NCBI RefSeq assembly: GCF_000499845.2
Contig: NC_023756.2
Location: 2,381,332-2,445,331, forward strand
Length of the DNA stretch: 64,000 nucleotides
Direction: 5' to 3'
DNA from: Phaseolus vulgaris
Taxonomy: Eukaryota; Streptophyta; Magnoliopsida; Fabales; Fabaceae
The translations under genes were made by a program, and so were the position numbers. A model generated the notes under the pieces. That model was not told where the DNA came from. It ran no database searches and saw nothing but the letters and a program-made list of their open reading frames with translations. The number at the start of each line of letters is the position of its first letter. Position 1 is the first letter of the stretch. This document shows, in pieces, positions 22,506-37,000 of the stretch.

Positions 22506-23744
22506 TAATTAATTATTTTTAAAAATAACAGTTTTTCTTGTTTTTTCATACACTTTATTTTCAAAATTTCATATTATTTCCTTTTTTTCTCAAATTCTCT
22601 TTCAATTTTCTTTTTCCTTGAAACCGAATAAAGCAAAAAATGTAAAGTTTTGTTGGTACGTGGAACATCCCATCTTCCTCTTGTCGACCTAACAAACCAA
22701 TGCATTTTCTCTTAATTTTTTTTCCTTCCTCCTAATTTATTTTTTATTCATACAAAATATTATATAAATTAATCATTAGTCTTTATAAAGACTAAATTAA
22801 TATGATAATTTATTTATATATAAAAAAAACTACACCTTAAGCACTGGTTATTCTTTTAAAATTTACATTTTCATGAATATAGATTACCTCTCAAAATTAA
22901 AGATGATGATTTTTCTTAAAAATAATAATTTCAAAATAGTAATTTTTTTGTCGACAAAAATAATAAATAAATTATAAATATTAAGAATATTCCAATCATA
23001 TATAAAAAAAATCCATAATGATAAATATATTTAGTCACATAACGATAACTCCAAAATAGTGTGATGACCTTGTATTTGATTTTTAAATTCAACATAGACA
23101 CGTCATCAAACATGTTCTCTATAAATTATAACATATAACTCAACTTTTTGTGCCTCTAATCTAATCAAGTTTTCACCAATCTCTCAAACAAAAGCAACTC
23201 CTATATATCCTAATATTTGGGTTAGGTTAAATTTCAATTCATTATTTGGGTTAATTACCACACAAGACATGACCTAATATATATTTTTATATTATTTTAA
23301 TAAATTAATATTTATTTGTAATTCAATGAATTGACATGCTCATTAGACATTATGTACTTATATATTGTTAAATAAATTACTTTAGAAAAATTATATATAT
23401 TTTATTTTTTGGTATTTGAGAAAATTTGTTAAACTAATTATAATGATAAGTATAAATATTAAAATTAAAATTATTTAGTTATAAAATATATTAAATTATA
23501 GGTTTCTTGTCCATCCTTAACTGATAAACATTCCACCAACTTTTCCCTATTTTCATATATTTTTTTATATACATAGCTAAACTGTCTACGTTAATGTCAC
23601 CAACATTGCATTCTTGAAACTCATTACTTTATTGGCTTACACTCTCGTAACTTTGTTAAATAATTAATAATATATTTATTGTGTTATTAATTTCATAAAT
23701 ATTCTTGATTTGAGATAATCCTGCCTTGTTAATATTGAACATCT

Positions 23745-24110
23745 ATACTAGAAAATTATTAAATAGGAGTCAATTTTAGAAACTAAAAATAATTAATTTT
23801 TATATTAATTAAATTATATATTATTTTAAAAATTTATTTTTAAATTAATTTTTATTATTGATAAATAATTTTTAAATTAGTATCTAATTAGCTATAAATA
23901 TTTTAACTATCAATTATTTATATTCTAAATTTAATAGAAAAACTTGATAGCTAATTAGATACAATTTTAGAAACTATTTATTAATAATAAAAATTAATTT
24001 CCAAACCAATAATTTTTTAATTTTTAAAATAATATCTAATTTAGTCATTATTATAATAAATAGTTATTTGTTATTTTTTGTTAATATAATTTAAAAGAGT
24101 ATAAATTTAG
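23745..24110. repeat. AT-rich dispersed repeat, copy 3, with inverted halves
   Basis: The left half contains TTAGTATCTAATTAGCTA and the right half contains TAGCTAATTAGATAC, so the copy is a diverged inverted repeat around about 23920. This fits the palindromic end of a transposon remnant. Confidence 0.4.
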
Positions 24111-27100
24111 AAAATTTTATCAGTATAATTTTTGTTTCATGGAAAACCAACATTGAAGTTTTTTTTGTTGATGTTCATGTTGATCCAGAAGAAGAACCAT
24201 GGTGATAAAAGAAAACAAAAAGAAGAAGATATAGATTTAGTACACATGTACATGTAATCTATTGTGCTGTTTTTCTCTCTTTCTGACAAGTTTGACTGAA
24301 CTCAAAAGTTGAATTCAATTGTACTCTGTCACTGTGATACCAGAACTCAAAGATTTTGCCAAATGCTAACATGGAAGAGGAAATAAATAAAACAAAATAG
24401 AAAAAAAAGTTAAAAAGATTGGCACAGAAGAAGTAAAATTGAATATTTACTTATTTAAAAGATTATAAATATGTAAGAAACAGAGAATTTTAAAAAATAA
24501 AAAAAATAAAAACATGTTAAGAATATTATATTTGAGTTTCATAAACATTTCTTATCTCATTTTCCTTTTACCACACATATAAAATATATAAAATCAGTTC
24601 TCTTTTATTAAAAGATTTCTTTTTTACTTTCACAATAACGTTCAGATAGTTTTGTTATTTCTAGAGGTTAACATATTTTTAATATCTCATTTGATTGGTT
24701 TAAATATATTTTTAATTTAATATAATCGATTTTTAAATCTATAGATTTTGTTAATCCTTAAAATATCTGTGAGCACATGATTTTTGACATTCAACCAATT
24801 TTATTATTTAAAGAAAATAAAGTTGCGGTGTCTTTTTTCGTCGGTATTATAGATTTAAAAAAAATATAACAATAGAAGCTGGTATATTTAATTATGCATG
24901 TTTTATTTTATAATAGATTTATAGATTTATTAATTACATGTGATAGTTAATGATGTGTTCTTTATTTGACACGTAGACAAGAATAAATATTATTAAAATG
25001 GATAGAAATAGGTCAATATTATGTGTCAGCAGTTTAACGGTTGCACGAGACGAGAGTAGTTTAATTTTTTTCAAAAATTATGATTTTGAATAAAAAAATT
25101 ATAAAAATTAATAAGTTGTATCATGTCTAAAACCATATTTAACAGTATGAATTTGTCAATCTCATAAAACAGAAGTTTTATGATAGTATTTTTTGAAATT
25201 AACTTTAAGTGAATTTATACATAACAATAATATAATGATTAGAATAAAAAATATAATATCGTCTTTTAAGACTACATTTTACAAATTTTATTTCAAAACA
25301 ATAAGAAAAACATTTTTATTATTCTTTTAAAATACAACTTATTTCTGCCTTTTTCTGAAAAACTAAAAAAATAATTATGTCAGATGAAAAAAACTAAAGT
25401 CATTTTAAATCTTATTCTTTTATTAAAAAAAATAGATTTTTATCTTTTTAAAACTTATTTTAGTGTTTTACCTTTTAAATTTGAGTTAATATTAATATTT
25501 TTAAATAGATGCATAATTTATTTTTTTCTTTATATTGATTTAAGATATGAAATTTGTTTCACTATATTCATTCATGTAAACATTATCGAATCCAATAAGT
25601 ATGCACTAAAAAGCCCTCTAACTCTAATCAACACAAATCATATGAAAAGAACGTTTTTAAACAAAATTGAAAAACTAAAGAGCATGTGGTGTCAATATAT
25701 TTCATTGTTTATGGATTTTTTTTCATGATTTTCATCGTGTTTTCTAACCCTTGTTGGTTTAAATATTAATTAAATTTCATAGTCTTTATGTATATAACGA
25801 AATAATATTTATATTATGAATAGTTAAAAAATAATTTAAAATTCCATTTGAAAATTCAAAGTCCAAAATCATCATGGTTTTGAGGGACAACATTAATAAT
25901 AAATTGTTTCAGTATGAATGACAATATTGTTTACCACAAATCAAAGTTGTATATCTATCAATTTATAATATATAGTTTTTCACATTCAATTCTTTAGTAG
26001 TCTTCAAATGTATAATTGTTAACACTTTGAAAATAGTTTTGAATTATTCAAAGAATTCTCCTTAACAAATTACATTGTTAAATGCTAATATTATGCAATG
26101 TATTACTTTACCATTTTCACTTATTCTTTTAATAAATTATATTTATGCTCTAAGGATAACTAAAGTGTTATTTAACCAGGACAATTTTCTCAGTAATAAT
26201 ATTATAAGAGAATAAAGTTGTATAAATTATTAAAGTAATGTATATTTATCTCAATCTCTTTCATCAGATTTTTTCTGATACTTTTTTTTTTCAGGACCTA
26301 AAAATATCATGATGGTTTAAAAACCATTCCACTGACACTCTGGAATACTATATACACTTTATTGATTAATTGAAAATTAGTACACAGTATTATTCTATAA
26401 AAAATATTGTTAAAAATTTTTAAAAAGAAAAAAATATGTAATCCAAAAATATCGACATAATTTACTCTAAATAAATATTTGTTAAATAATTAATCTAAGA
26501 TTAATCCCCCTATTACATGTCTCACTTGTCCAAACCATTACCTTGCTTACAAACAATCATAATATTATTTACTATATTTTTTCTAAGTTCAATTATGAGT
26601 GGCAGACACTAATACATTATGTGTTGTACAAAATTATATTTCTTATTGATAACCAATTTATGATGCTGTTACAACGAGCAATGATAAAAAGGAATGATGA
26701 TTTTATCACAATTTGTATAGTGGTATGCTAAGTTTTATCATGATATACACCCACATGCTTTTATTATTGTGAAAATAGTTATTAAATTACCATAATTAAT
26801 TTTATTTAATGTGTCAAGAGCTGTAAAATAAGTTATACAAAGTAAATAATGATGACCGATTAACATTTACTTATTCAGAAGAAAACTTGCTTTTGTTTTC
26901 AAGTACACATACTTGTTCATAATATGAATGATTCATGTATCTATTGAGAGAAACTTTTCAAGTGACACGAGCTGTCAAAGAAGTGATTAAATTAGAAAAT
27001 GATGTATCAACTAACATTTAATTTATATGACATGATAATCCTTATTTATATGATGAATTAGAATCCTTAATTAGTTGCTAGATAAATGTCTGAAAATGAA

Positions 27101-27194
27101 GTTACAGAATTAGAGAATGACGTATCAATTAACATTTAATTACATAAGAAAATGATGTATGAATTAACATTCAATTCCAGTTTGATGCATTCAC

Positions 27195-27542
27195 TTAGCA
27201 GTCTGTATTTGCACTTTCTGAAAGAGCATAACAATAGAAATGATACCTTTTAGGAGACTTTTGAAAAGGAGAAATAGTTGAGTCCAACACTTTAACTCCA
27301 GAAATGAGTACTGAATCCAATCCTAAATCCTGAAAAAGACATTCCGAAATATCTATTTCAGAATGAAGAATGAAAAAGGTGTTATTCAAGATTTTTAGAG
27401 TGTAAAAAGAAAGTGCCTCCTTATTGTTATTGAGGAATCTTACCATCTTGAATTTGTATTCATCCCAACAATAGGCCTCATACTTTGGGACCTCACCACA
27501 GAAAACACATTGTTTAGAATATTTTAATGTGTTAAGACGCAA
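27195..27542 (-). CDS. Unrecognised open frame, doubtful
   Basis: A 115-codon frame whose amino-acid mix is less biased than the AT-rich chance frames around it: Trp 1, Cys 6, mixed charge, with a CVFCGE motif near the start. I recognise no domain. It starts at the first Met only by default, and it ends 513 bp from the 3' end of the CFM2 gene on the same strand. It could be a fragment of a gene or of a transposon, or chance. Confidence 0.2.
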   Translation of the reverse strand: MRLNTLKYSKQCVFCGEVPKYEAYCWDEYKFKMVRFLNNNKEALSFYTLKILNNTFFILHSEIDISECLFQDLGLDSVLISGVKVLDSTISPFQKSPKRYHFYCYALSESANTDC

Positions 27543-28054
27543 AATTTTATGACTATCTGATAACGTACATTCTTACAAATGCAAAACTTGTGTCACGTCC
27601 AATCATCTACCACAGACAGCACCTGCTTTGCCAAGTAACCTACCACATTGCTAACATTCAACACTCTGCCCACATCAACTATCCAACGTCACTTGCCACA
27701 TCGCCATAATTCACTTTGATGGTTGATCACGGACTTCTACATTTACCTATTCCTGGTTGAATTGATCAGGGAGCCATTACATGAGTTTAAACAGACAGAA
27801 GTTTAGGCAATTAAGCTCTTCCTTTTGTTAATTTCCTATTTTTTTTTCAATTCTTGTTGGTGTTCTCCATCCCAGTACAAATATACACTCAAATATTTCT
27901 GATACCCTAAAATTTTCAATATTAATAATACAGCAATTTCCAATTTTTTTTGCCTTAGTAGCTCTATCTCTATAAATCCTAGTGTTGTGTTGATGAGAAA
28001 ATTGGCAATGTTTGTAAAAACTTTGATCAGTAATGAGCAGCAGTGTTACGTTTG
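27543..28054. other. 3' flank of CFM2 copy 1
   Basis: The region following the CFM2 stop codon on the minus strand, presumably 3' UTR near the gene. Nothing else is seen. Confidence 0.4.
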
Positions 28055-31000
28055 TTACTGCAATCCACATTCAATTCTGATTGCTTCCAAGAGCTCAGGA
28101 GAGACACTGGGCTTTGCCTCTCCCTTTTTATCCAATTTCTTAACATTTATAGCAGTGCTAGGTTTCTCTCCTTCCCCCCAGCCCCTGTACAGTATGACTT
28201 TGTGAAGCTCCTGAGAAACCAGAACGGCACCTGTTTCTTGCTGCAAGAATAGTAGAGAAAACAAATTTCAGGTATTTAGAGAGTGATATTAGCCTAAGAC
28301 ATGAAATAAAAATTCAACAAGGAAGAGATGAGAAAAAGGGAAGGAATTTTTTCAGCATGTGCACCTCTAGCTTGGACACCACCTCCTGAATTGAGGTCCC
28401 ATTTGCCCTTCCTTTGACATTAACTACGGCAAGAGGGTATTTCCGGAAGTGAGCATTGATTGCTTTCGCAATACCAGTTACACTATTGCTCTTTCCTGAA
28501 AAGAAGTTGAAGCCATAAAACAATAAAGAGATTAAGACATTCTTCCCAATTAGTATAATTTCAGGAAAATACCAAAGGAATAAGGCAAAGCATTAAACAG
28601 CAGCTTCAGCCTCCAGATCCACGTGGAAAGAAAGTACTTAATACATCATTTACAATGAATACCATTCAAGATGTTGATATTAATTGAATTGAAAATTTAC
28701 ATCAACTAGAACGAAGATATTATTAAAATTAAAGTACTCCTTTTAGCTTGTCCTCTCAGGCAAGAAGCTCCTCCAATTAGCTCTCTCTGGAAGTTTCTGT
28801 TTTTGTTTTTTGTTGATTAAAAATGTTAAAGCCACATTTATTTTCTATCGCTTCTTTAAAAATTGCGTTGTTCAAGAGGAAAGAAAAAAGTAGGATAGAA
28901 ATCAAATGAATAAAAAGAAATAGGGGAAAAATAAAGTACAGATTAAAACAGTATGGTTGAAGAGAAATAGAAAAGGTGTTAAAAGAATGAGAATAAGTGA
29001 GAAGTAGTTCAATAAGTCTGGTAGGTTTTTAAAATTATTTCTCTTCTACCAAACAACAACGTATATTAATTATATGCTCTCCATCCTCACCACCAAACAC
29101 AAGGAGAGGGGAAGCCCCCAAAAAACAAGGCCAAGCGCTATTTAAGGACCAAAACCTAGAATGCTAGTTAGCAGCTATCTTTGCTGAAACAAACTATAGT
29201 TTCTGTGATTAATAACCCCCCAGGGAAGAAAAAGAAAAGAGAAAGTGGCAAGCCACACAAGATAGAGCTACAAAACAAACAAATCTTAGTAAGACTGCAT
29301 AGCATAAACTTAGATAGACTTGGAAAGTGTGGAGACAACCTAGAACAAACAACAACATTGGCAAAAGGAAAATAAAGCCAAAAACAATACCTACAGAAAG
29401 GACAGACCGCTTTTTCATTGTTAATGCCTGTTTTCTCAGAAGAAGTCTCTCTCTGTTGGAAAGACATACAGATCCAGAAGGTAACTCGTTTGAACTCATA
29501 TCTCTCACCAGAGTTGATAGGTCAGCATGACTCTTCGATGACATGATTGATGATTCCATTACTTCGCTAATTGAGACGCTATGCTCAGTATCAACCAAAG
29601 AATCACTAACTCCATCGAACTGAAGTCCAAGATAATTTTACCAAATCAATATTTAGACAAGAAGCAAGAACGAGAATGTCAAAGGGAGCCATGACACAAA
29701 CAGATTATAAGCCAGGAGAGGATTGAGGTCAGCAGTTCGTTTCTCATCAGTGAAAGTCATTTGCTTACCTCTCTATCTTTAGGAATCAAACCAGGCCAGG
29801 ATTCTGGTTCATCTTGATGAGCTCCACGACCATCAATCTGCTCAACAGGATGATCCTGTATTGCTTGCTGATTGTCAACAAAAGCTCCTTCAGGAGAATT
29901 CCAATTCGCTGAACTTTCTGGTTCACCTGGATGGGCTTCACCACTATCTATCGGCTCAACTGTCTGTCCCTGCATTGCTTCCGGATTATCAACAGAAGTT
30001 TCTTTGTTAGGATTCCAATTTATGAAATTGTCAGCTTCACTTTGATGAGCTCCACCATCATCAACCAGCTCAACAGACTGCTCCTGTATTGAGTTGTCAA
30101 CAGAAGGTTCGTAAGGAGACTTCGAATTAATAGAATTTCCTGGTTCAGCTTGATGAGCTCCACAACTATCAATCAGCTCAATTGGCTGCTCCTTTATTGC
30201 TTGTTGATTGTCAACAGGAGTCTGCTTACTGTTTACCTCCATATCTTGAGCCTAATAAGGTGAATGACCTATATCCCTTAATTGAAATCAAAATGTATTG
30301 CAGGAACAAATAAAGAAAACAAGGGGCACTCACCATTTGAAGTTTCAATCTGTTTATGTTACTACCTAGCTTCAAAACGTGGAGCTTCAACGACTGCAAA
30401 AAGTGAGGAGAAAGGAATAAGTTCGTGATATTTATGCCATATAAGATTGGCGATCAACTCTCTTTTCAAATGATGGGGTAAATGAATGACAAGGATGAAG
30501 ACTCATGCCACATGTAGTGTTCAGTTGTCCAGCACCAATAGTATGTTTTAGTATGTTCAGATGAGCCCTTCTTTAAAATTTGAAGCATTGAAAAAAGATC
30601 AAATGATATGTTTTAAGCTAGAGTCCGGTGCTTGTAATAAAGTATCATGTCTACAACATTGAAAAACCGGCTGAAATATTAAAAAGTAAAAAATAAGTAC
30701 TTTTCAAATTTTACATCAAAACATAAAATAACTTTTTTTTTCCAAAAGAAAATTACTCAAAATAATTTACATATAAAAGATCCGTTTTATTAAAGGTAAT
30801 GCAAAACCAATCTATAAACTATTATTAATAATCATTGTACATGCGATATACAGGTAAATAAATTTCTCCTACCTGCTCTTCCATTTCTCTTTTTCACAAA
30901 AAAATGTAAAAAAATCAGCTGACAGAACTCCTCTGCAAATACAAGTTAATGATGACAACTTTACCTCGTGGCGCTGTGCTTCCTTAGAGCGCTTCAATGC

Positions 31001-34000
31001 TTCTCTTTTATTTAAAAGTGTTCGAGGCCTCAAACTTGCAGGTCGACTATAATTCTTTCCACGATACACAATGATTGCATGGCCTTTGCCCACTTTTTCT
31101 ACTGAAATCAATATTCCGCCACTTTCTGCCTCTAAGGTCTTCGCTATCTGTTGGACATCTTCTAGGCTTAATGTCTGTTTATTACATATTATCTTCACAA
31201 GTTCCCGATACTTCCAATGAAGATGCATATTTTGCACCGTTCCATCAAAAACCCCCCTTCTACCTAAGAAAGAAGAGAGGATTTATCAGGAAAAGAAGTT
31301 GTAGAGGCCTCAGCCAGTCATTTCAGTCCAAATTCAGAACAATCAAATATATAATTACGAATTTCAAACATCATCTTCAAAATCACCTAGTAGTAGGAAG
31401 GGACCCATCTTCAAGCCAATCCTCCGCAACATGTATTTCTCTTCTTCAGTAATACCCTCTCTATTGATTTCTTCTTCTTGGGGTTTCTCTGCATTTTCCA
31501 TCTCTGCCAGAAGTTTTTCAGCCTTTGTTCTTTCCTCTAGTGCCTGAAAGTGAAAGCAACTATACCATCTGTAACTCCAAAAAAGAAATTGAAAAGCAAC
31601 AAATTGGTGTTTGTTAATGAAATCATACCATTGACAATTTTATGCTGGTGCTTTTAATAGCTTTCTCAGCCTCAGTCAATATTCCTGGTTTAGTATCTTT
31701 CTGGAAGTTCATACCCTTTACTACAGAATCACACTCTCTGGTTCCATCATTCAGATCTCGAGCATCTGTAACTGACCGACTATTTCCAGTCTTCAGTTTA
31801 TTCATTCCAATACTCCTCCGTTGTTCAATTGCTGATGACACTGCAGCTGGCAAGAAGTCTTTTCCTCTATAGAAAACAATGAATTCTTTATCCCGAGCAA
31901 GGAGAGTACCTCCAGTCAGATACTGCAGAGAAATATATCCTTTTATTGAACTGAAATTTTGATATAAAAGTATTATATTTATATTTTTTGCTCATAAACA
32001 AAATTGGTTTTATTTAAGTTCTTTAAAGCAACTATCACAAGCAAGTATTTACAAAAAAAAATATGTTATGTTCCATGTTGCCACAAAACTTTAACTAGCT
32101 GCCTTAACAGTCGGTCAAATCAGTAATACAATCAATATAAAACTGATAGTGGATCTTTGAATTCTTCTATTCACGGGACAAATGTTGAGAAAACAAGATA
32201 AAACAAAATGCCAACTACATGAGTTTTAAACACACGATTTCAGGGCTGCCATTCCTGTTGTCAAGACAGGTCAAAATTGACAAGAATTTTATGATTAGAT
32301 TCAATTTACTTATTTTAATTACACCCAATTAAAGAAACATCATAAGATAAATTTTATGATTGGATTCAATTTACTTATTTTTAATTACACCAAATTAAAG
32401 AAACATCACAAGATTTAATGAACTTATCACGAGAACATCATTTGGCAACTTGCAATTAATAGAGAATTTCCATTTCCAGTTAATGGGTCAACACGATATC
32501 TTGACCTCCTCAATCTACTACCATTGTCTAAATAAGCATTGACTGGATGATCAGTGATTAGTCAATATTCAACACCACAATATGAAATTCCTAATATACA
32601 TAAATTCCCCAAAATCAGCAGAAGCCAGTTGTTTGCAATATGATGGAATCCAATATCATCAAGATGAAGGCTAATTCTCCCTGCACCAGATCAATTGTGA
32701 CCCAACATTTATTTTAAAACCCTAAACTGCCCTTTTCACCTTTTCCGGATTTCCACATCCGGAATGAGAAAAAAAGCTTCCGGATCTTAGCGTCCGGAAG
32801 ACATTTTTGTGTGCAAATAAGACAGCGGATGGTTATATTTGGAAGACACATCTTAGTTCCGGATTTGCATATACGAAACTCTCTTATTTGTGTTACGGAT
32901 ATGGATATCTAAAAGATTAAGGGCAAAATAGATATTTCTTATGCAGCAGGTGTTGGATGCAAATCACAATTGATCTGGTGCAGGGAGAATTAACCCAAGA
33001 TGAATTGCTGGACAACCACTAGAGGCCCAACCCAATATTATGAAGAGAAGGAGAGGGGCACATGGCAGCAATGAGAAGGGGCATTATGCTATACAAGAGG
33101 TTATTACTGTGGTAAACAATCATTATAAGAAGTAGCATGGAAATGAATGGGCGTAGAGAGGAAGTTATAAAGGAATTCAACTATCTGGCTTACAAAGTCA
33201 TAACTCTGGGAGTTAGGAGGAGAGGGGCACATGACAGCAATGAGAAGGGGCATTATGCTATACAAGAGGTTGTTACTGTGGTAAACATTCATTATAAGAA
33301 GTAGCATGGAAATGAATGGGCGTAGAGAGGAAGTTATAAAGGAATTCAGCTATCTGGCTTACAAAGTCATAACTCTGGGAGTTAGGAGGCGTTACTTTCT
33401 TTGTTTATATGTTCATTTTCTGGTTAGTGTCGGTTTTGTTGAGTGTGAAATTGATTGGGTTGTTGCTGGTCTTCTTTGAGTGGTATTGCGTGCAGCTTAC
33501 TTCAAAATACCTGAATTTTAATCATTAATTACATTCTTACGGATTGTACTACAAGACATCTCTTGATCTTTTGATTATTCCATTACATTTTGACCCACAT
33601 TCATAAATCAGAGCACTCTAAATATAGTATGCCAGATGTTTTCCACCAAAATATGACTAATAATCTCAACAAAGCAAAAACGACACAAGGAAAAGAGAAA
33701 GTGAATAAACAACTTTTTTTAAAATAAATTGTCTAATTGTCATTTCGAACTTGCAAGCTGAAGTAACCAGAATTATGAATTTCTTTTTCAGGCAGTACGA
33801 AATTTTACTTACAGGATGATTGGAAACATCCGATACAATTTGATATAATGCAAACAAATCTAGCATCCACTTGTCATAAATGTTCAAGCATGAGAAGTAG
33901 AATGAAAATAAAAATGACAGCAAATATGTAAATTTAATTACTATCCAGGGTGAAATATACTTGCTAATCATCTCAAATAATTTACAATATGATATCAATG

Positions 34001-37000
34001 AATGATAGTGGTTGACAGCAATACATACACCAGGTTATACACTTCCATTTACCATAATATTTAAATCATAAGTGCCAAATTTCATAAATTTAAAAACTAT
34101 AAGAAAAAAAACTGACCTTTATCTCTTCAGCCATTACCTCGCCATCAGTATTCTCCACACCTCTCTTTATAGCAATCTTGACAATCTCACATCTTTCCCA
34201 AAGCTTAATAATTGCAACAGCCAATCCTTGCAGTTTCCTGTTTCTACCTGGGAAACCAAAGACCATGAAAAACAATTACAACTAATTTTGGTCATATAAG
34301 AAAAAGTAAGGCAAACTCACCTAATGCAAAATGACATGGTAAATGGTTGCCAAGCCTCCTCATTGTGGTCATTTCATCATCTGTCAGTTTTGGCTTCACA
34401 CCATATGGAAGAAGGCGAAAAGGCTTCCGATATCCAGGAATAACAGCTGGCAGAAGATCAGCATCAACAGGCAGAGGGTCATATCCCCACCAATCAAAAA
34501 ACCGTGGCCCAATCCCTGTTAACAAGTTGTCTGCATCTTTTGCAAGCTCTGCCTCACCTGGCAGTTGAAATCTTACTTTTTTGGGAGTCCCAATGCCTTG
34601 TATCAAAGCTGGTTTTGACGTTTTGGCATTTAAACTTTGCCCAGTGTATGTCACTGAATTCTTTTCTGACAAGTGGCTCTCTCTTTTATCCCGACTTTTA
34701 TCATCCTCATCCATGTGTTGCAAAACATCACCACTGTGATCATCTCTCAAAACTTTATCAGATAGAAAGTAAGGATACTTATAATCAGGCCCTCTGTATA
34801 ATATTATCTTACTTCCAGATCTCCAGACAACAAGGCCTCCAGTTTTTCTCTGACAGTGACAATCACATAATTACACATGGGGCACTGAAATCACGTTGGA
34901 GTAAATAAAAGGATAAAATGCAGATAGCCCCTTCAGTCATAGGTTTATTTTAGAAAACCTCCCGTGGTTGCAAACCATGGTAATGTTAGGTTTATTTTCT
35001 ATTTCAATTTTAATTTCACACGTTTTCACTAATAAATACAAATGACACATATTCACTTTATCTCTTGATTTCAAGAATTTGCAAAGAAAACAGGATTAGG
35101 GGAAAAAACCAAAATTATGTTTTTGCCATTTTAGGAATACACTGAAAACACAGGACAACATGAAAATTCAATGGTATTCTCATAAAAACCATAGATAAAA
35201 TCATATCAATTGATAATGGAAAATTAAACAAATCCAATCGTAGGAATTCATCTCTGAACTTAGCGAACCATGCAAAGTAATGTATATATAATTTCTTGCA
35301 CAAAGGCAGAAAACTCACTTAGTAGAATTAAAGGGTGAGCTTTGAACCACACAGTAATTTCTGCATTTACTTATGGTTGAACGGAACTTCTTAGTATGCA
35401 CAGGTACATGAATTGGGTAAAACACGACCACATCTTAAACTTTAAAGTTCTTATTGGTTTCTTTAGAAGTATTTGTTGATCACTTGGTTAGATTCCCTAC
35501 CATCCTGATACAATACGACTATATCACAAATTTTGAAGTAGTCATGTATTAATTGTTAACTTTATACCAGAAAAAAAAAAGATAAATTATACACAGATGT
35601 GATTGCAAATAGCAAGAATTGGATTTCCAACTGTTAGGAAATTTGTAAAGCCGTTAGTCCAAGTGACTAGGCTGGTTAGTTGAGGGTTGTGGGGTGAGAG
35701 TCAGCTTGCTATATAAGGCAAGACTGACCTCTTTGTATCAGTTCAGACTTGTGAATTCAATCTCTTCTCTGTAATTCTTTCCCTCTCTCAGTATTCAATA
35801 ATATTCGGTCACTGTGCTATTCACAGTTCCATTCTTCATCTAGTTCTTTGAATATCACATTCCTAGGACTAATAGAAAAAAGTAATACCTTAACACCAAC
35901 CCCTTTTGGAACTAGCTATTGACCTGACATTATTAAAAAAAATTACCCTGTCAATGTCAACCAACAGAAATCACCAACGATAATAGATACGACTTTTAAA
36001 TCAATAATTACAAGTTGTTAACAGACAAGTCATGCATGGGTTTTTTTTTCTCAACCAGCACACTTGCCAGTAAAAATTTCTTTTGTTTACAATAATAGCA
36101 AGGATTACTTTGCAAATGTCAGAATTTGGTGTTCTCTCTGAAGAATTTTCATTTGCGTCTGTGATAGTTGGAAAAAAAAATTCCCATGCATGATTGAATG
36201 TCAATCTAAGAAGGGAATTCTAATTGAAAGTTTTGTTTGGATAAACTTGTTAAGAAACACTTAATAAGAGATTGAATTAAGAAATTAAAGTGAATTAAGT
36301 GTCTCAAAATCAACTTATAAATTTAACTTTTATAGATCTCATCTAGTTTTTCCCGGACTGAAAAGCCAAGGTGCGTAAGTGTATGTTTGGTTTCTGGAAT
36401 CTTGTGAAACACGTACATTTAGATAAAAACACGTTAAAATCCTAAAAAGATAGTAGAAGCAAGATTGAGATGCTTTTTACAAGGACGTGGGTGAATGGTT
36501 GATAACGTCCAACCAAACGTTCTATAATTTTATTTTAACATAAGAGAGAAAATCAATTCATCTTGGGTTTTTTCATCTTCTATGAGTACTTCTAGAGAAA
36601 TTTATCCACACAACCAAAATTCATAACTACTATTTCCTTCACGAAGAAGTGATTACCCAGAAATTTACCAAAAGAAAAAGAAAATTCTAGCTACTATTTT
36701 GTTCTCCTGCACGTGTTTCCGAAAAAAATAATCCAAATATAGCCAAAATTCTAGCTACTATGATTCTTAATTCTGAGGACATTTCCGGGGCTTTCAACTC
36801 CAAACCTTGTGCTATTTCCATAGAGCACAAACAATAGGAAAAAATGCAAGCAAAAATACTCTCTAACACACTGTTTTGAACACACTGCAGGGTTACATTT
36901 TGAAATGAAAGCAACTTCGAAGAAATAGCAGAAACAATGGGGTTTCTGTTTTGCTTTGTTTACTTACCTCCAATAAGTCATGAGTCCTTTTCATGTTAAA

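Larger units (their letters stand above)
20450..27190. other. Long AT-rich intergenic region
   Basis: About 6.7 kb without a convincing gene. It holds a degenerate retrotransposon scrap near 20480-20640 (ATGATATCAGAGTC resembles a primer-binding site), AT-rich inverted arms around 21190-21216 and 21375-21405, and two more copies of the dispersed AT-rich repeat (22250-22505, 23745-24110). Frames such as 25384-25728 are AT-rich chance frames. Confidence 0.5.

Noticed and set aside
25384..25728. Plus-strand frame of 114 codons
   Set aside because: The composition (Phe, Leu, Ile, Lys, Tyr) is what AT-rich DNA gives by chance. There is no domain and no promoter.
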